From contig NZ_LMBZ01000023.1 in NCBI RefSeq assembly GCF_001439635.1, positions 1 to 64,000 of the forward strand: a stretch of 64,000 nucleotides of DNA. The letters run 5' to 3'. Origin of the DNA: Solibacillus cecembensis. Its GTDB lineage: Bacteria; Bacillota; Bacilli; Bacillales_A; Planococcaceae. Position 1 is the first letter of the stretch. Every line of letters begins with the position of its first letter. The notes beneath the pieces are model-generated. The model was not told the DNA's origin. It saw only the letters and a program-made list of their open reading frames with translations, and did no database searches. Of this stretch, positions 35,601-44,543 are shown one piece after another. The position numbers and the translations under genes are program-made.

Positions 35601-35894
35601 GACTATGTTACCGATTTACAGGCTGCTGTTACCGCTAGTAGAAATGCATACGACTTGTTATTACCAGAAGAACATAGCCTTGTGAAAAACTATTCGAAGC
35701 TGACTAGAGCAGAAAGTGATTTACTTAAAGTGAAAGAAGTGCGCCTTATAGAGGATATTATTGGGACTATTGGAGATGAAGATGAAAATAAAGTCGAAAA
35801 AGAAGCAGCCCGCAAAGATTGGCAAAAAGCGTTTAATCGATTATCGAGGCAACAAGAAAAATTATATTTAACGATGTATCCAGGTCGAAAGTAG
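32625..35894 (+). CDS. Large exported protein with Ig-like and helical repeats
   Basis: A 1089-residue secreted protein with a signal peptide (about 1-31, cleavage after AFA). The N-terminal third has three Ig-like repeats, each with YQW...Y and a later YTI/LII strand (about 40-330). From about 335 to the end it is built of roughly six alpha-helical modules, each with an NY-x2-L...A-x2-D-I/V-K-K-V-x-A/S-F pattern and a following QQ-x-L/K-x4-hydrophobic motif. There is no LPXTG, SLH domain or C-terminal helix. AGGAGG selects ATG 32625. Such proteins are typically part of the cell wall or matrix; binding partners are unknown. Confidence 0.8.
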   Translation: MKKSSSNFNKLFATTAIATAALVVPMDAFAAEASSVKILGNNIVGDVLTADISALPTNVNLEYQWFYDEGLDANPTPITDAEAKTYTIRSGDIGKALIVKVTMDDGTVHTSEKIVVDKTIKIINKKTKNEPAKDPAQKDTFVNDIIYAEIKSLGETFKSYQWYYFENGKKTPIAGATKYELIIPVEAAGKDLIVEAKSESGQTYTSAPAKIKELDLIVGVPTVTGFSPDKFALPGDKLTVANPVVKDDVRELKANQIAYSYQWMYEVNGSYSYIEGATAATYTIPKDALDKEMKNIVVRVTAKVGTAEPKSNNSPIITVANTPAEALILEIKSLLGTDDTNKSKVYNPDKIKSFGDEINDLNSKYAALTAAAKANITNYDILKRATEDHALMTALKEKVDKAKGITDATDKLQEFKSLWAEYEQLDLLQRSLDTGSLMFADIKLGIVDELSTFEITEVIAINKDILGLLEDLTTGGTGQSYELVQYKEKEIAKLQEAITKIENRIAELSNDYQMTIQNQDILTTAKSDIKKVQAFLTKVEKIDLTATVKKQKTAAKSVRKDFEKLNVKQQSLVPSYIYDEDHPESSKSKLILAEKAAEADVKLVQEGINKFITLGDTNSYKAIPTTEEINKVITDYKALSKESSIKITGYTQFLQLQKDIKIAEKVRKQLDNYGVLFESGGGKYSSKLKSAYNSTTKAFNKLTSLQKSLIAAADLDKLKAPGEPELNPDDKPLTEEEKAAKDQGTAFIGEIDTALALVTGDFNTYSQAIEAVVLKYKNGLPSKARKYVTNYAALQAAEKDIKAVKSFLKKVDQAAMEADAGKRYSKIEGVQKAFLKLPATQQKFAAQNATYTTLIASMGGTNGLLGAFDEKIVELNTGGATVEGIKKLEAEYKTFSSAEKKKVQNYHILKQALADVKKVEAFNAKYAKMQENMPTSVTSTIQAFNALTDQQARLVHVDIQNNMIKLEIEQRDKNTKALDLINMINGLVGIDGDYVTDLQAAVTASRNAYDLLLPEEHSLVKNYSKLTRAESDLLKVKEVRLIEDIIGTIGDEDENKVEKEAARKDWQKAFNRLSRQQEKLYLTMYPGRK

Positions 35895-36255
35895 TGGCAA
35901 TAAAGAATGTTATTTAGTCAGTTCGAAAGATAAAAAGTGTGCACCTTTTCAGTGATTAATACCAACCATGGTGGAAGGTAATACGAGTGGAATGTCGCAT
36001 GTAAAATAAAGCATAAGTAATGCCCATCTAATAAAAAGGTGGGCATTATTTTGCGTTTACCTAATATTGTATATTTAATTAGAAACACCCCCCAATAATG
36101 CAGCCTCTATTATTTGCAAAAAAGGAAGGCCCTATTTTAATTTATGTAAACAATCTCCCCACCCATGATAAACATCACATCAACTACATGACACTTTTCT
36201 CTACTACTTATTCGACACTTCTATTATACTTATCGTAAGAAAGAGGTGCATCGGC
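35895..36255. other. Intergenic region before the PAQR gene
   Basis: No gene was seen. It holds one terminator (36017-36054), an ACCATGGT-centred palindrome near 35964, and a TATACT -10-like hexamer at 36225-36230. Confidence 0.5.
36017..36054 (+). terminator. Terminator of the large exported protein gene
   Basis: AATGCCCA-TCT pairs with AGG-TGGGCATT, followed by a T-rich tail. Confidence 0.8.
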
Positions 36256-36897
36256 GTGACACAAATAATGACGAATCAAAGTAGCTATAGTGCAAAAGAG
36301 GAATTTTGGAATGGTTTGACGCATGGAGTTGCAGCGTTATTGACGATTCCTGCGACACTTTTATTAATAGAAAAGGCTCAAATGAATGGGTCACAAACGG
36401 AAATGATTAGCTATATCATTTTCGGCATCTCGATGTTTTGCTTATATTTTGCTTCTACGATGTATCATATTTGGCCAACACATAAAGTATTTTTGAAAAA
36501 ACTTGATCATAGCTCTATTTTCTTGTTAATTGCTGGAACGTATACACCGGTTGTATTAGTTGCTATTGGTGGGGAGCTCGGTTGGACGATCTTTATTATT
36601 CAATGGGTGCTTGCGGCAATTGGTATTATATTAAAACAATTTTTTGTTTACCGCTTTAAAGTCGTTTCATTGCTTGTTTATATTGCAATGGGTTGGATTA
36701 TTATTTTTGTTGCAAAGCCGCTGTTAGTCCATATTTCATGGGAAGGTTTTTTCGTACTTCTTATCGGAGGGCTTTGTTACACAGCAGGCACATACTTTTA
36801 TAAAAATAAGCGCATTCCATACAATCACGCAATCTGGCATGTATTTGTTGTTGCTGGGAGTGCCGCAATGTTTGCCGCAATCTATTTCTATGTATAA
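36256..36897 (+). CDS. Hemolysin III / PAQR family membrane protein (TrhA-like)
   Basis: A 213-residue protein with seven transmembrane helices. PAQR signatures are NGLTHGVAALL, STMYHIWP and LDHSSIFLLIAGTYTPV, with HAIWHVFV at the C-terminus; these hold the conserved His/Asp metal site. Bacterial TrhA proteins affect membrane energetics and fluidity, and the 'hemolysin' name is historical. GAGGTG precedes GTG 36256. It is monocistronic. Confidence 0.9.
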   Translation: MTQIMTNQSSYSAKEEFWNGLTHGVAALLTIPATLLLIEKAQMNGSQTEMISYIIFGISMFCLYFASTMYHIWPTHKVFLKKLDHSSIFLLIAGTYTPVVLVAIGGELGWTIFIIQWVLAAIGIILKQFFVYRFKVVSLLVYIAMGWIIIFVAKPLLVHISWEGFFVLLIGGLCYTAGTYFYKNKRIPYNHAIWHVFVVAGSAAMFAAIYFYV

Positions 36898-36912
36898 GAG
36901 AAATTTGAATAG

Positions 36913-36957
36913 AAAAGGACATCCACTCAAAGAAAAAGAATGGATGTCCTTTTCATA
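36913..36957. terminator. Bidirectional terminator
   Basis: AAAAGGACATCCA pairs with TGGATGTCCTTTT between converging genes. Confidence 0.9.
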
Positions 36958-36972
36958 TTATGTGCAAGTTAA

Positions 36973-37788
36973 TTAGATACTCGCAGTAAATTTTTCGATG
37001 AGATCTTGCAAATACTCATCATATTGTTCATTGTTGCATTTTTTCATTTGAAGTAAAATGCGGTTGAGGAAATCTTCATTTTCCATAAACATTTCGGGTA
37101 TCGTGTTATAAAGTTGTTCATGATGAAAATCATCCTGGTCTAAATAAAGCTCAAAATAATAGCCGAGCGAGTCTTCCTCATTAAACAAATGCATCATGCA
37201 TTCTACTTCATAACATTGCATCATAAATTCATGGCTAAAGCCGGCTTTAACGGTAAAGGCAATATGGCCGCCCGCCTCATCAATCGTAAAAGGGCTAATA
37301 TTTGAAATGAGCTTATCCCCGCTATAGAGCCAAAAAAGTGCCTTTGTTTGACGGTTTGTAGAAAATGCTGTAATGCCCTGAGGTGCTTGACTTAAAAAGA
37401 ATTGCTTTGCCTGCGCAGCCTGAATCGTTGTTGCTGGGTCCCTAGCCGTGATTAAAGCATTTAAATTGCTTGAAATCGATTGTAAAAATGCAGGACTTTT
37501 TTGTATATGTTCCACAATCTTCTTCGTTTGGGTTGGAAATGTATGGGGCATATTATTTAAATCAATTGCTAAAGACATGCCTAAACCATTTTTACTTAAT
37601 CCAACTATTAATTGAAGCGGTACATATTTAGCATAGTTTTCTTTTATTTCATAATAGCAATTCGCACGAACGAGAAATCCAAATTCCTCCTCTTTAAAAT
37701 CCTGCATTCGATAGGAAGTTAAGTGGAGCTGCATCTGCTCATCCGTGGCCAAGTAAAGCGTTGTTAGTGAATCTTGATTATTTTGCAT
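36973..37788 (-). CDS. Hypothetical protein, 271 residues
   Basis: I do not recognise it. The product is soluble, rich in Gln and acidic residues, with no signal peptide or transmembrane helix. It has an alternating strand/helix pattern and a C-terminal acidic helix (DEYLQDLIEKF). GAGGGGGGATCC precedes ATG 37788. It is followed 57 bp upstream by the ytfP stop, in the same direction, so the two may share a transcript. Confidence 0.65.
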   Translation of the reverse strand: MQNNQDSLTTLYLATDEQMQLHLTSYRMQDFKEEEFGFLVRANCYYEIKENYAKYVPLQLIVGLSKNGLGMSLAIDLNNMPHTFPTQTKKIVEHIQKSPAFLQSISSNLNALITARDPATTIQAAQAKQFFLSQAPQGITAFSTNRQTKALFWLYSGDKLISNISPFTIDEAGGHIAFTVKAGFSHEFMMQCYEVECMMHLFNEEDSLGYYFELYLDQDDFHHEQLYNTIPEMFMENEDFLNRILLQMKKCNNEQYDEYLQDLIEKFTASI

Positions 37789-37845
37789 GTTTTGGATCCC
37801 CCCTCGTAGTGCTGCTTAAAATCAATAATCTTTTTAGTTAGCCGA

Positions 37846-39099
37846 CTATAATTGACCTGCACTCATACCTGCAATTCGGCCTGTTACAAGTGCTGACGTA
37901 ATATTGTATCCACCTGTATAGCCATGGATATCCAATATTTCACCACAGAAATAAAGTCCTTGTTTTTTCTTAGAAGCCATCGTTTTCGGCTCGATTTCTT
38001 TTACGGAAACACCGCCGCCCGTAACAAACGCTTTTTCAATCGGCTGTGTACCGTGAGCCTCCATTGTAAAGCTGACCAATTCACGCGCAAGATTTCGAAT
38101 TTTTTCTTGTGATAATTCAATCCCCGTCATGCTTGGATCAATCGTTGAGCGTTCCATTAAGAACAGTAGCCAGCGCTCAGGAACGAGTGATTTCCATAAA
38201 TTTTTCACTGCTTTTTTCGGATCTTCTTTAATTGTTTTATTTAACATTTGGAAACATGTTTCTTCATTATATGCTGTTAATGACTGAATTCGAACTTGAA
38301 CAGGCGCACTCCCTGTTTTTAATTGTTCTTTTACGATAAATTGGCTGCATCGTAAAATAGCTGGTCCGCTTAAGCCGAAATGGGTAAACAGCATGTCCAT
38401 TTGATGGGTAACGAGTACTTTGCCCTTTTTATTCAGCACAGAAACCGCTACATCACGTAATGCCAAGCCTTGTAGTTCGCGTGATTGGATAAATGGTTCT
38501 TTTGATGTAACAGGCACTTCTGTTGGGAATAAAGTCGTCACCGTATGACCAGCGCGCTCTGCCCAAGGATATCCGTCACCAGTAGAGCCTGTTTGTGGAA
38601 CGGCTTTACCACCGACAGCTACAACGACAGCTTTTGCACGGATTTCTTCGCCACTTGCTAAACGAACACCGTATATTTGCTCGTCATTCATTAATAATTT
38701 ATTGACAGCTGTATGGAAACGAACATCTACTTGAAGTCGTTTTAATTCTTTTTCTAATGCGCCGACAACATCGTGGGCGTTATTGGAAACGGGGAACATG
38801 CGACCATGATCCTCTTCCTTCAATGGAACACCGAGCCCTTCGAAAAATTCGATAATATTTTCGTTATTATACACGGTAAAGGGACTATATAAAAAACGGC
38901 CATTGCCAGGAATATGTTTGACGATTTCATCCGCCGATAAACGGTTTGTAACATTGCATCGACCTCCACCAGAAATCGCTAATTTTTTTCCAAGCTTAGA
39001 ACCTTTTTCAATAAGCATTACTTTTTTTTGCTGCTCAGCTGCAGCGATTGCGGCCATTAAACCAGATGGGCCACCACCAATTACTATTACATCGATCAT
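37846..39099 (-). CDS. ytfP: HI0933-family flavoprotein (YtfP-like)
   Basis: A FAD-dependent protein of 417 residues. The N-terminal dinucleotide-binding motif is VIGGGPSGLMAA, followed by GKKLAISGGGRCNVTN, the HI0933 signature. The C-terminal ICGE-like YFCGEILDIHGYTGGYN binds FAD. ATG 39099 gives the family start MIDVIVIG; a longer frame to 39168 adds residues without a ribosome binding site. The reaction is unknown for this family. Confidence 0.88.
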   Translation of the reverse strand: MIDVIVIGGGPSGLMAAIAAAEQQKKVMLIEKGSKLGKKLAISGGGRCNVTNRLSADEIVKHIPGNGRFLYSPFTVYNNENIIEFFEGLGVPLKEEDHGRMFPVSNNAHDVVGALEKELKRLQVDVRFHTAVNKLLMNDEQIYGVRLASGEEIRAKAVVVAVGGKAVPQTGSTGDGYPWAERAGHTVTTLFPTEVPVTSKEPFIQSRELQGLALRDVAVSVLNKKGKVLVTHQMDMLFTHFGLSGPAILRCSQFIVKEQLKTGSAPVQVRIQSLTAYNEETCFQMLNKTIKEDPKKAVKNLWKSLVPERWLLFLMERSTIDPSMTGIELSQEKIRNLARELVSFTMEAHGTQPIEKAFVTGGGVSVKEIEPKTMASKKKQGLYFCGEILDIHGYTGGYNITSALVTGRIAGMSAGQL

Positions 39100-39369
39100 A
39101 GGATATTTCTCGCTTTCTCTATAAGAAAATTTGTGTTTCAAGTACCATCTATAAGACTTATTATACATTAAACAAAGAAACTATTTGAGTAAATGGACTT
39201 TCACATGTAAACTTGTTAAAGGAATGGAACGGGAACTTCGAAAATGTATTTCCGTCGATAGGAAGAGCGATCGAAAAAAGTGAAAACATGTAATTGATTT
39301 TCGTAGTATAATTTTGTAGGCAACTAGTAATACAATGTAGTGAATTTTACATAGAACGGAAGGTTTTTC

Positions 39370-40986
39370 ATGTCTTCATTAATGAAGGGAACGGCAATTT
39401 TAACGATTGGATTGTTTTTATCCAAGCTTTTAGGACTAGTTTATATTTTTCCATTTTACGCGATTGTTGGGGAAGAAAATATTGGTTTATATAATTATGC
39501 GTATATTCCATATAATATTATGCTGTCGATTGCGATATCGGGCTTACCGATTGCGGTGTCGAAGTTTGTATCGAAATATAATGCTTTAGGGGATTATGAT
39601 GCAGGACGCCGTTTAGTCAAGACGGGTGCATTACTCATGATTATTACTGGGATAATTGCCTTTATTATTATGAACTTGCTCGCAACTCCGATTGCCAATA
39701 TTGTTATTGATAGTAAGGAGCAAATGTTTACTGTTGAGCAAGTCGCAGATGTGATTCAATGGGTAAGCTATGCATTAATATTAGTACCGTTTATGAGCTT
39801 AATGCGCGGTTATTTACAAGGCTACGGTCATTTTTTACCGACTTCGGTTTCACAATTAATTGAACAAATTGCTCGTATCGTCTTTTTATTAGGTGGGGTA
39901 TTCATCGTCATGAACGTACTTGGCGGAGATCCTGTTACAGCGGTTAATGTTTCGGTATTTGCAGCGTTTATCGGTTCGGTCGGAGGGCTTGCTACATTAT
40001 TTTATTTTTGGAAAAAGCTACGTCCTGAAATAAAGGCGGTTCAAGTTGTTGCACCGAAAGAACATCAATTGCCATATTCGACGATGTATAAAGAAGTTTT
40101 TAAGTATGCGATTCCAATCGTATTCGTTGGTCTTGGAAGCTCATTATTCCAACTAGTGGATTTGTTAACATTTAACCGTGCGATGATTGCTGGTGGTGTA
40201 TCTGCTAAGCTGACGGATACGTATTTTACGATGTTAAACTTATTAACGCAAAAAATTGTCATGATTCCAGTTGTGTTAGCGACTGGATTTTCGATGGCGC
40301 TTATCCCGACGATTGCGAAGTTTTATGCGCAAAAGGATCTCATTCAAGTGCGCGCGGCAATGGATAAAACGTACCAAGTATTATTATTCATCACTGTACC
40401 AGCTGCTTTAGGTATTTCAGCTTTAGCAGAGGATTTATATCATTTCTTCTATGAACAAAGTGAAATGGGTACACAAGTATTAAGTCATTATGCACCACTT
40501 GCGATATTGTTCGCGTTATTTACCGTGACCGCAGCTATTTTACAAGGTGTAGAATATCAAAAATGGGTTGTGTTTAGCTTATTATTCGGGGTATTTACAA
40601 AAACGATATTAAATACATCTTTCATTAAAATGTGGTCGGTTGATGGCGCCATCATAGCTACGGCAATTGGTTATGGTGTGACAATCGCGATTAATATTGC
40701 GGTCATTAGTAAAGTAACGGAATATAAGGCGAAAATTATTATCCGAAGAATTTTATTAATCTTTATTTTAACAGGTGTGATGATACTTGCTGTGTTAATT
40801 ACCGACTTTGTATTAACATGGATTTCACCAGCAGACTCGAAAGTGTTAGCCTTTATGTATGCAGTTATTTGTGCTGGAGTTGGGGGCACGATTTACGGTG
40901 TGATTTCTTACAAGCTCGGTTTAGCACAAGCATTGCTCGGTGATAAAATAACAAAAATTGCACGTAAATTAAGATTAGTTAAATAA
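39370..40986 (+). CDS. ytgP: Lipid II flippase-type MOP/PST exporter (YtgP/MurJ)
   Basis: A 538-residue protein with about 14 transmembrane helices of the MOP superfamily. The start, KGTAILTIGLFLSKLLGL, and RGYLQGYGHFLPTS are typical of YtgP, one of two lipid II flippases in B. subtilis. It probably exports peptidoglycan precursors. GGAAGG precedes ATG 39370. It is followed in the same direction by an RsuA-type gene, as in Bacillus. Confidence 0.88.
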   Translation: MSSLMKGTAILTIGLFLSKLLGLVYIFPFYAIVGEENIGLYNYAYIPYNIMLSIAISGLPIAVSKFVSKYNALGDYDAGRRLVKTGALLMIITGIIAFIIMNLLATPIANIVIDSKEQMFTVEQVADVIQWVSYALILVPFMSLMRGYLQGYGHFLPTSVSQLIEQIARIVFLLGGVFIVMNVLGGDPVTAVNVSVFAAFIGSVGGLATLFYFWKKLRPEIKAVQVVAPKEHQLPYSTMYKEVFKYAIPIVFVGLGSSLFQLVDLLTFNRAMIAGGVSAKLTDTYFTMLNLLTQKIVMIPVVLATGFSMALIPTIAKFYAQKDLIQVRAAMDKTYQVLLFITVPAALGISALAEDLYHFFYEQSEMGTQVLSHYAPLAILFALFTVTAAILQGVEYQKWVVFSLLFGVFTKTILNTSFIKMWSVDGAIIATAIGYGVTIAINIAVISKVTEYKAKIIIRRILLIFILTGVMILAVLITDFVLTWISPADSKVLAFMYAVICAGVGGTIYGVISYKLGLAQALLGDKITKIARKLRLVK

Positions 40987-41055
40987 ACAGATGAACGAAC
41001 ACATTCCATTCGTTGTGATGGAGTGTGTTTTCTAAAATTAAGGAGGCAATTAAGT

Positions 41056-41772
41056 ATGCGATTAGATAAATTATTGGCCAATATGGGCTATGGTTCGCGC
41101 AAAGAAGTAAAAGTTTTATTAAAACAAATGGCGGTTACAGTTGATGGGGACGTTGTGAAGGATTCAGCGATGCATGTAGATCCCGTTAAGCAAAATGTCT
41201 CTGTTTTGGGGGAACGAGTAAAATATGTAGAGTTTATTTACATTATGATGCATAAACCACCAGGCGTTATTTCTGCAACAGAGGATCGCCAGGATCAAAC
41301 GGTTATTGATTTATTAGATCCATATGCACAAAATTTCCAACCTTTTCCAGTAGGGCGGTTAGATAAGGATACAGAAGGGTTATTATTAATTACGAATGAT
41401 GGCAATCTCGCACATAATTTACTATCACCGAAAAAGCATGTACCGAAATGGTATTATGCAAAAATTGATGGCGTTGTGACAGAGGCAGATATTGAAGCAT
41501 TTGCAAATGGTGTGACGCTGGATGATGGCTATGAAACAAAACCAGGAGAACTGGTAATTTTATCATCTGGCATGGAGTCAGAAATAGAATTGATGATTCA
41601 AGAAGGAAAGTTCCATCAGGTGAAACGCATGTTTGAAGCGGTAGGGAAAAAGGTGACGTATTTAAAACGTATATCTATGGGGCCGCTGCAATTAGACGCA
41701 GAGCTTGAATTAGGGGATTACCGAGAATTAACGGAAGAGGAATTATCAACATTAATACAGCATAACGCCTAA
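41056..41772 (+). CDS. ytzG: RsuA-family pseudouridine synthase (YtzG-like)
   Basis: A 238-residue enzyme with an N-terminal S4 RNA-binding domain (RLDKLLANMGYGSRKEV) and the catalytic core GRLDKDTEGLLLITNDG, whose aspartate attacks uridine. FHQVKRMFEAVGKKV follows as in RsuA. It modifies rRNA; the exact position is not shown by sequence. AGGAGG selects ATG 41056 over 41023. Confidence 0.88.
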   Translation: MRLDKLLANMGYGSRKEVKVLLKQMAVTVDGDVVKDSAMHVDPVKQNVSVLGERVKYVEFIYIMMHKPPGVISATEDRQDQTVIDLLDPYAQNFQPFPVGRLDKDTEGLLLITNDGNLAHNLLSPKKHVPKWYYAKIDGVVTEADIEAFANGVTLDDGYETKPGELVILSSGMESEIELMIQEGKFHQVKRMFEAVGKKVTYLKRISMGPLQLDAELELGDYRELTEEELSTLIQHNA

Positions 41773-41789
41773 AAATTTTAGAGGCGCGA

Positions 41790-41828
41790 TAAAAGAGAAT
41801 GCCCCGACGAAAAGGCATTCTCTTTTAG
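41790..41828 (+). terminator. Terminator of ytzG
   Basis: AAAAGAGAATGCC pairs with GGCATTCTCTTTT. Confidence 0.9.
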
Positions 41829-41971
41829 TTTCCCAAAAATTTGAGGAACATAGGATATAGTTCGTACTATATCAAATTTATTGCATTGTGAAGCTGATCG
41901 ACACCTTATCATATTATGTGAGGCAAATTCATGCCTTTCTACTAAAATAAGAATCAGCCGCTATTACTATT

Positions 41972-42193
41972 CTAAGATGTCATTTTCACTTTTTTCTTCG
42001 TCGTTGTCCATTTACCCCGACTTGGGCTTACAACCAAGTCATTGAAGGCTAACACATTCAAATCCCTTTGAATGGTGCGAGGAGTGATGTTGAACTCTTC
42101 GACCAAATCCTGTGTAGTCACTTCACCTTTATTTAAGATAAACATATACACGTCTTTAATACGATTAAGCATTCTGTCAGTAGTTGGTTTCAA
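41972..42193 (-). CDS. ytzE: Small DeoR-type HTH regulator (YtzE-like)
   Basis: A 73-residue protein that is essentially one DeoR helix-turn-helix: LVEEFNITPRTIQRDLNVL is the recognition part. A basic tail follows (TTKKKVK). GGGAGTGG five bases upstream selects TTG 42193. It resembles YtzE of B. subtilis, which lies by ytgP. It has no sugar-binding domain, so what it senses is unknown. It is divergent from nagA but has no obvious link to it. Confidence 0.8.
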   Translation of the reverse strand: MKPTTDRMLNRIKDVYMFILNKGEVTTQDLVEEFNITPRTIQRDLNVLAFNDLVVSPSRGKWTTTKKKVKMTS

Positions 42194-42584
42194 AAAAACC
42201 ACTCCCTCGATCTTAATTCTCATGGCATAAGACTAGCGGACGACAAATTTTTGTGCGGAGTGCACTGAGGACTTAATTGATTGCCTTAGACAGCCCCTTT
42301 TCTAAAAGTTTGGTCAGAATAATTGTTCCGACACAAACATTATAGCGAAAAATTAAGTATATTTCCATAATTGAAACCGAATTGTTAATATTTTTACCGA
42401 AAATTCATATACTTTAATTTTATTCAACAATTAGAAATTCATGCCTATTATTTTTAATTTAATATTCAGAAGATATAAAAAACAATTTAAATTTAAAAAA
42501 CTTTAGTGTATAATTGGTCTAGACAACTATACCGAATTGTGACAAACGAAATGTGTTGTAGTAATAAACAAAGGTGGTGGACCA
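42194..42584. other. Intergenic region between ytzE and nagA
   Basis: Holds the nagA promoter and NagR site. A weak catabolite-response-like sequence TGAAACCGAATTGT is at 42372-42385. Otherwise AT-rich with no gene. Confidence 0.6.
42486..42527 (+). promoter_or_regulatory. nagA promoter with NagR operator
   Basis: The -10 TATAAT is at 42509-42514, with TTTAAA as a -35 17 bp upstream. TTGGTCTAGACAA (42514-42526) overlaps the -10 end; it matches the TGGTCTAGACCA-type sites of NagR/YvoA. ACTATACC follows at once, a second half-site. Confidence 0.8.
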
Positions 42585-43745
42585 TTGGTGGATACGTTAC
42601 TCATTACGAATAGTACAATTATTAATTGCGATGAAAGACAAGAACGATGCGACATCTTTATTGAAAATGGCAAGATTATCGAAATGGGTCAATCTTTAAA
42701 AAAGGAAGCGACACGGACAATTGATTGTCAACAGCAGTCATTATTTTTACTTCCTGGTTTTATTGATAGTCATATTCATGGAGCAAATGGTTTTGATGTG
42801 ATGGACAGTACGCAACAAGCATTGGAAGGAATAGCGAATCATTTAGTAAAAGAAGGCGTAACAAGTTTTTTGGCTACGACGATGACTCAATCAAACGAAA
42901 ATATTGAGGCTTCTTTAGTCAATGTAAAAAATTATGTCGATCATTTTGAAGGTGCTGAGCTTTTAGGAGTTCATGTTGAAGGGCCCTTTTTATCAGTTAA
43001 GCGCGCAGGAGCTCAACCGGTCGAGTTTATGCAACCGCCGTCTATTTCACTTCTTGAGCGCTGGCATGAGTTAAGTGGTGGCTTCATAAAAATTATGACG
43101 ATCGCACCAGAATTAGAAGATGGATTAGCGTTTGTAAAGCAGCTGAGTAATCTAAATATTATTGCCTCTATGGGACATACAGATGCCACAATGGATGAAG
43201 TACAAACAGCTGTTGAAGCAGGTGTCACACAAGCAACCCATTTGTTTAATCAAATGCGCCCATTCCATCATCGTGAACCAGGTGTAGTTGGGGCAGCATT
43301 GCAAGAGGATGATGTGTTCGTTGAGTTAATTGTCGACTTTATTCATAGCCATCCAAAAGCGGTGAACTTAGTTTATAAAGTTAAAGGGGCTAAGCAAATC
43401 ATTTTAATAACAGATGCGATGAGAGCGAAGGGATTGCCTTATGGTGAATATGATTTAGGCGGACAAACGGTGCACGTTGAAGAAGATGGTGCGCGGTTAG
43501 AAGATGGCGCACTCGCTGGCAGTGTACTTACGATGGAGCAAGCTGTGAAAAATATGAAAGCGGTTACGAATTGTAGTTTAGAAGAGATTGTTGCGATGAC
43601 CTCGACAAATGTCGCTAGGCAATTACAAGCGACTACAAAAGGACGCATTGCTGTTGGCTATGACGCTGATTTCGTCCTAATAGATAGTAATTTAACAGTG
43701 CACAAAACAATTCGTCATGCTCAGGTTGTTTATGAAAAATCCTGA
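42585..43745 (+). CDS. nagA: N-acetylglucosamine-6-phosphate deacetylase
   Basis: NagA removes acetate from GlcNAc-6-phosphate to give glucosamine-6-phosphate. It is an amidohydrolase of 386 residues: SHIHGANGFDVMD holds two metal histidines, HVEGPFL a metal glutamate, GHTDATMDE and ATHLFNQM further histidines, and LITDAMRAKG the catalytic aspartate. The start is TTG 42585 or GTG 42588 behind AGGTGG. It leads the nagA-nagR-ptsH-ptsI-GNAT operon. Confidence 0.95.
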   Translation: MVDTLLITNSTIINCDERQERCDIFIENGKIIEMGQSLKKEATRTIDCQQQSLFLLPGFIDSHIHGANGFDVMDSTQQALEGIANHLVKEGVTSFLATTMTQSNENIEASLVNVKNYVDHFEGAELLGVHVEGPFLSVKRAGAQPVEFMQPPSISLLERWHELSGGFIKIMTIAPELEDGLAFVKQLSNLNIIASMGHTDATMDEVQTAVEAGVTQATHLFNQMRPFHHREPGVVGAALQEDDVFVELIVDFIHSHPKAVNLVYKVKGAKQIILITDAMRAKGLPYGEYDLGGQTVHVEEDGARLEDGALAGSVLTMEQAVKNMKAVTNCSLEEIVAMTSTNVARQLQATTKGRIAVGYDADFVLIDSNLTVHKTIRHAQVVYEKS

Positions 43746-43763
43746 AATTGAGAGGTATTAAAG

Positions 43764-44495
43764 ATGCATACAAAAATTGATAAAAATTCACGAATCCCGA
43801 TTTATAGTCAAATAGAGGAACATTTAAAGCAAAGCATTTATGCAAAGGTTTATAAAATTGGAGAGAGTATCCCTTCTGAACGAGAGCTTTCGATTCAATT
43901 TGATGTCAGCCGAATGACAGTTAGGCAAGCTATTACGAATCTAGTAAATAGCGGTCAATTATATCGTGAAAAAGGGCGAGGAACGTATGTAGCCAACCCT
44001 AAATTAGAGCAACCAATGACAGGACTTCGTAGCTTTTCGGAAGATATGATAGCACGAGGTATGAAACCGAGCAGTAAAGTATTACGATTTGAAAAAATAA
44101 TCCCGACGCTGGATATAGCCAATGATTTATTTTTAGAGCCTGGCGTAGAGGTGTTTTACATTGTCCGTATTCGAAATGCTGATAATAAGCCAATGGGCAT
44201 CGAGCACACGTATATACCTGTAAGGCTCATGCCCGATTTGGATGAACAAAAAATATTAGGTTCGTTATATGCGCTGATTGAAGGGAAGTTCCAACAAAAA
44301 ATTGGAAATGCCGTACAGCAAATAGAAGCTTCCCTTGTGACAAAAGATGAAAGTAAACATTTAAAACTAAGTCCAACTTCTGCTGTTCTAAATATTAAGC
44401 GGATTAGTTATTTAAGTGACGGCTTTCCATTTGAAGTAGTAGAAAGTACGTATCGTGCAGATAGCTATAAATTTATAAGTGAGATTAAAAGATGA
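43764..44495 (+). CDS. nagR: GntR/HutC-family repressor NagR
   Basis: A repressor of 243 residues: GntR winged helix at 10-75 (ERELSIQFDVSRMTVRQAI) and UTRA ligand domain at about 90-240. B. subtilis NagR (YvoA) binds GlcN-6-P/GlcNAc-6-P and blocks nag operons. Here it lies between nagA and ptsH, with matching palindromes at two promoters. GAGAGG precedes ATG 43764. Confidence 0.93.
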   Translation: MHTKIDKNSRIPIYSQIEEHLKQSIYAKVYKIGESIPSERELSIQFDVSRMTVRQAITNLVNSGQLYREKGRGTYVANPKLEQPMTGLRSFSEDMIARGMKPSSKVLRFEKIIPTLDIANDLFLEPGVEVFYIVRIRNADNKPMGIEHTYIPVRLMPDLDEQKILGSLYALIEGKFQQKIGNAVQQIEASLVTKDESKHLKLSPTSAVLNIKRISYLSDGFPFEVVESTYRADSYKFISEIKR

Positions 44496-44543
44496 ATCGA
44501 TGAAAAATTTGCGTATCAAATTCAATAAATGGGGGAATGAAAA

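Noticed and set aside
41837..41879. AT-rich hairpin AAATTTG...CAAATTT with inner GATATAGT/ACTATATC
   Set aside because: It is weak, lies between a terminator and ytzE, and has no T tract or matching copy; probably chance in AT-rich DNA.
42372..42385. Catabolite response element before nagA
   Set aside because: TGAAACCGAATTGT lacks the final CA and symmetry; too weak to annotate as a site.
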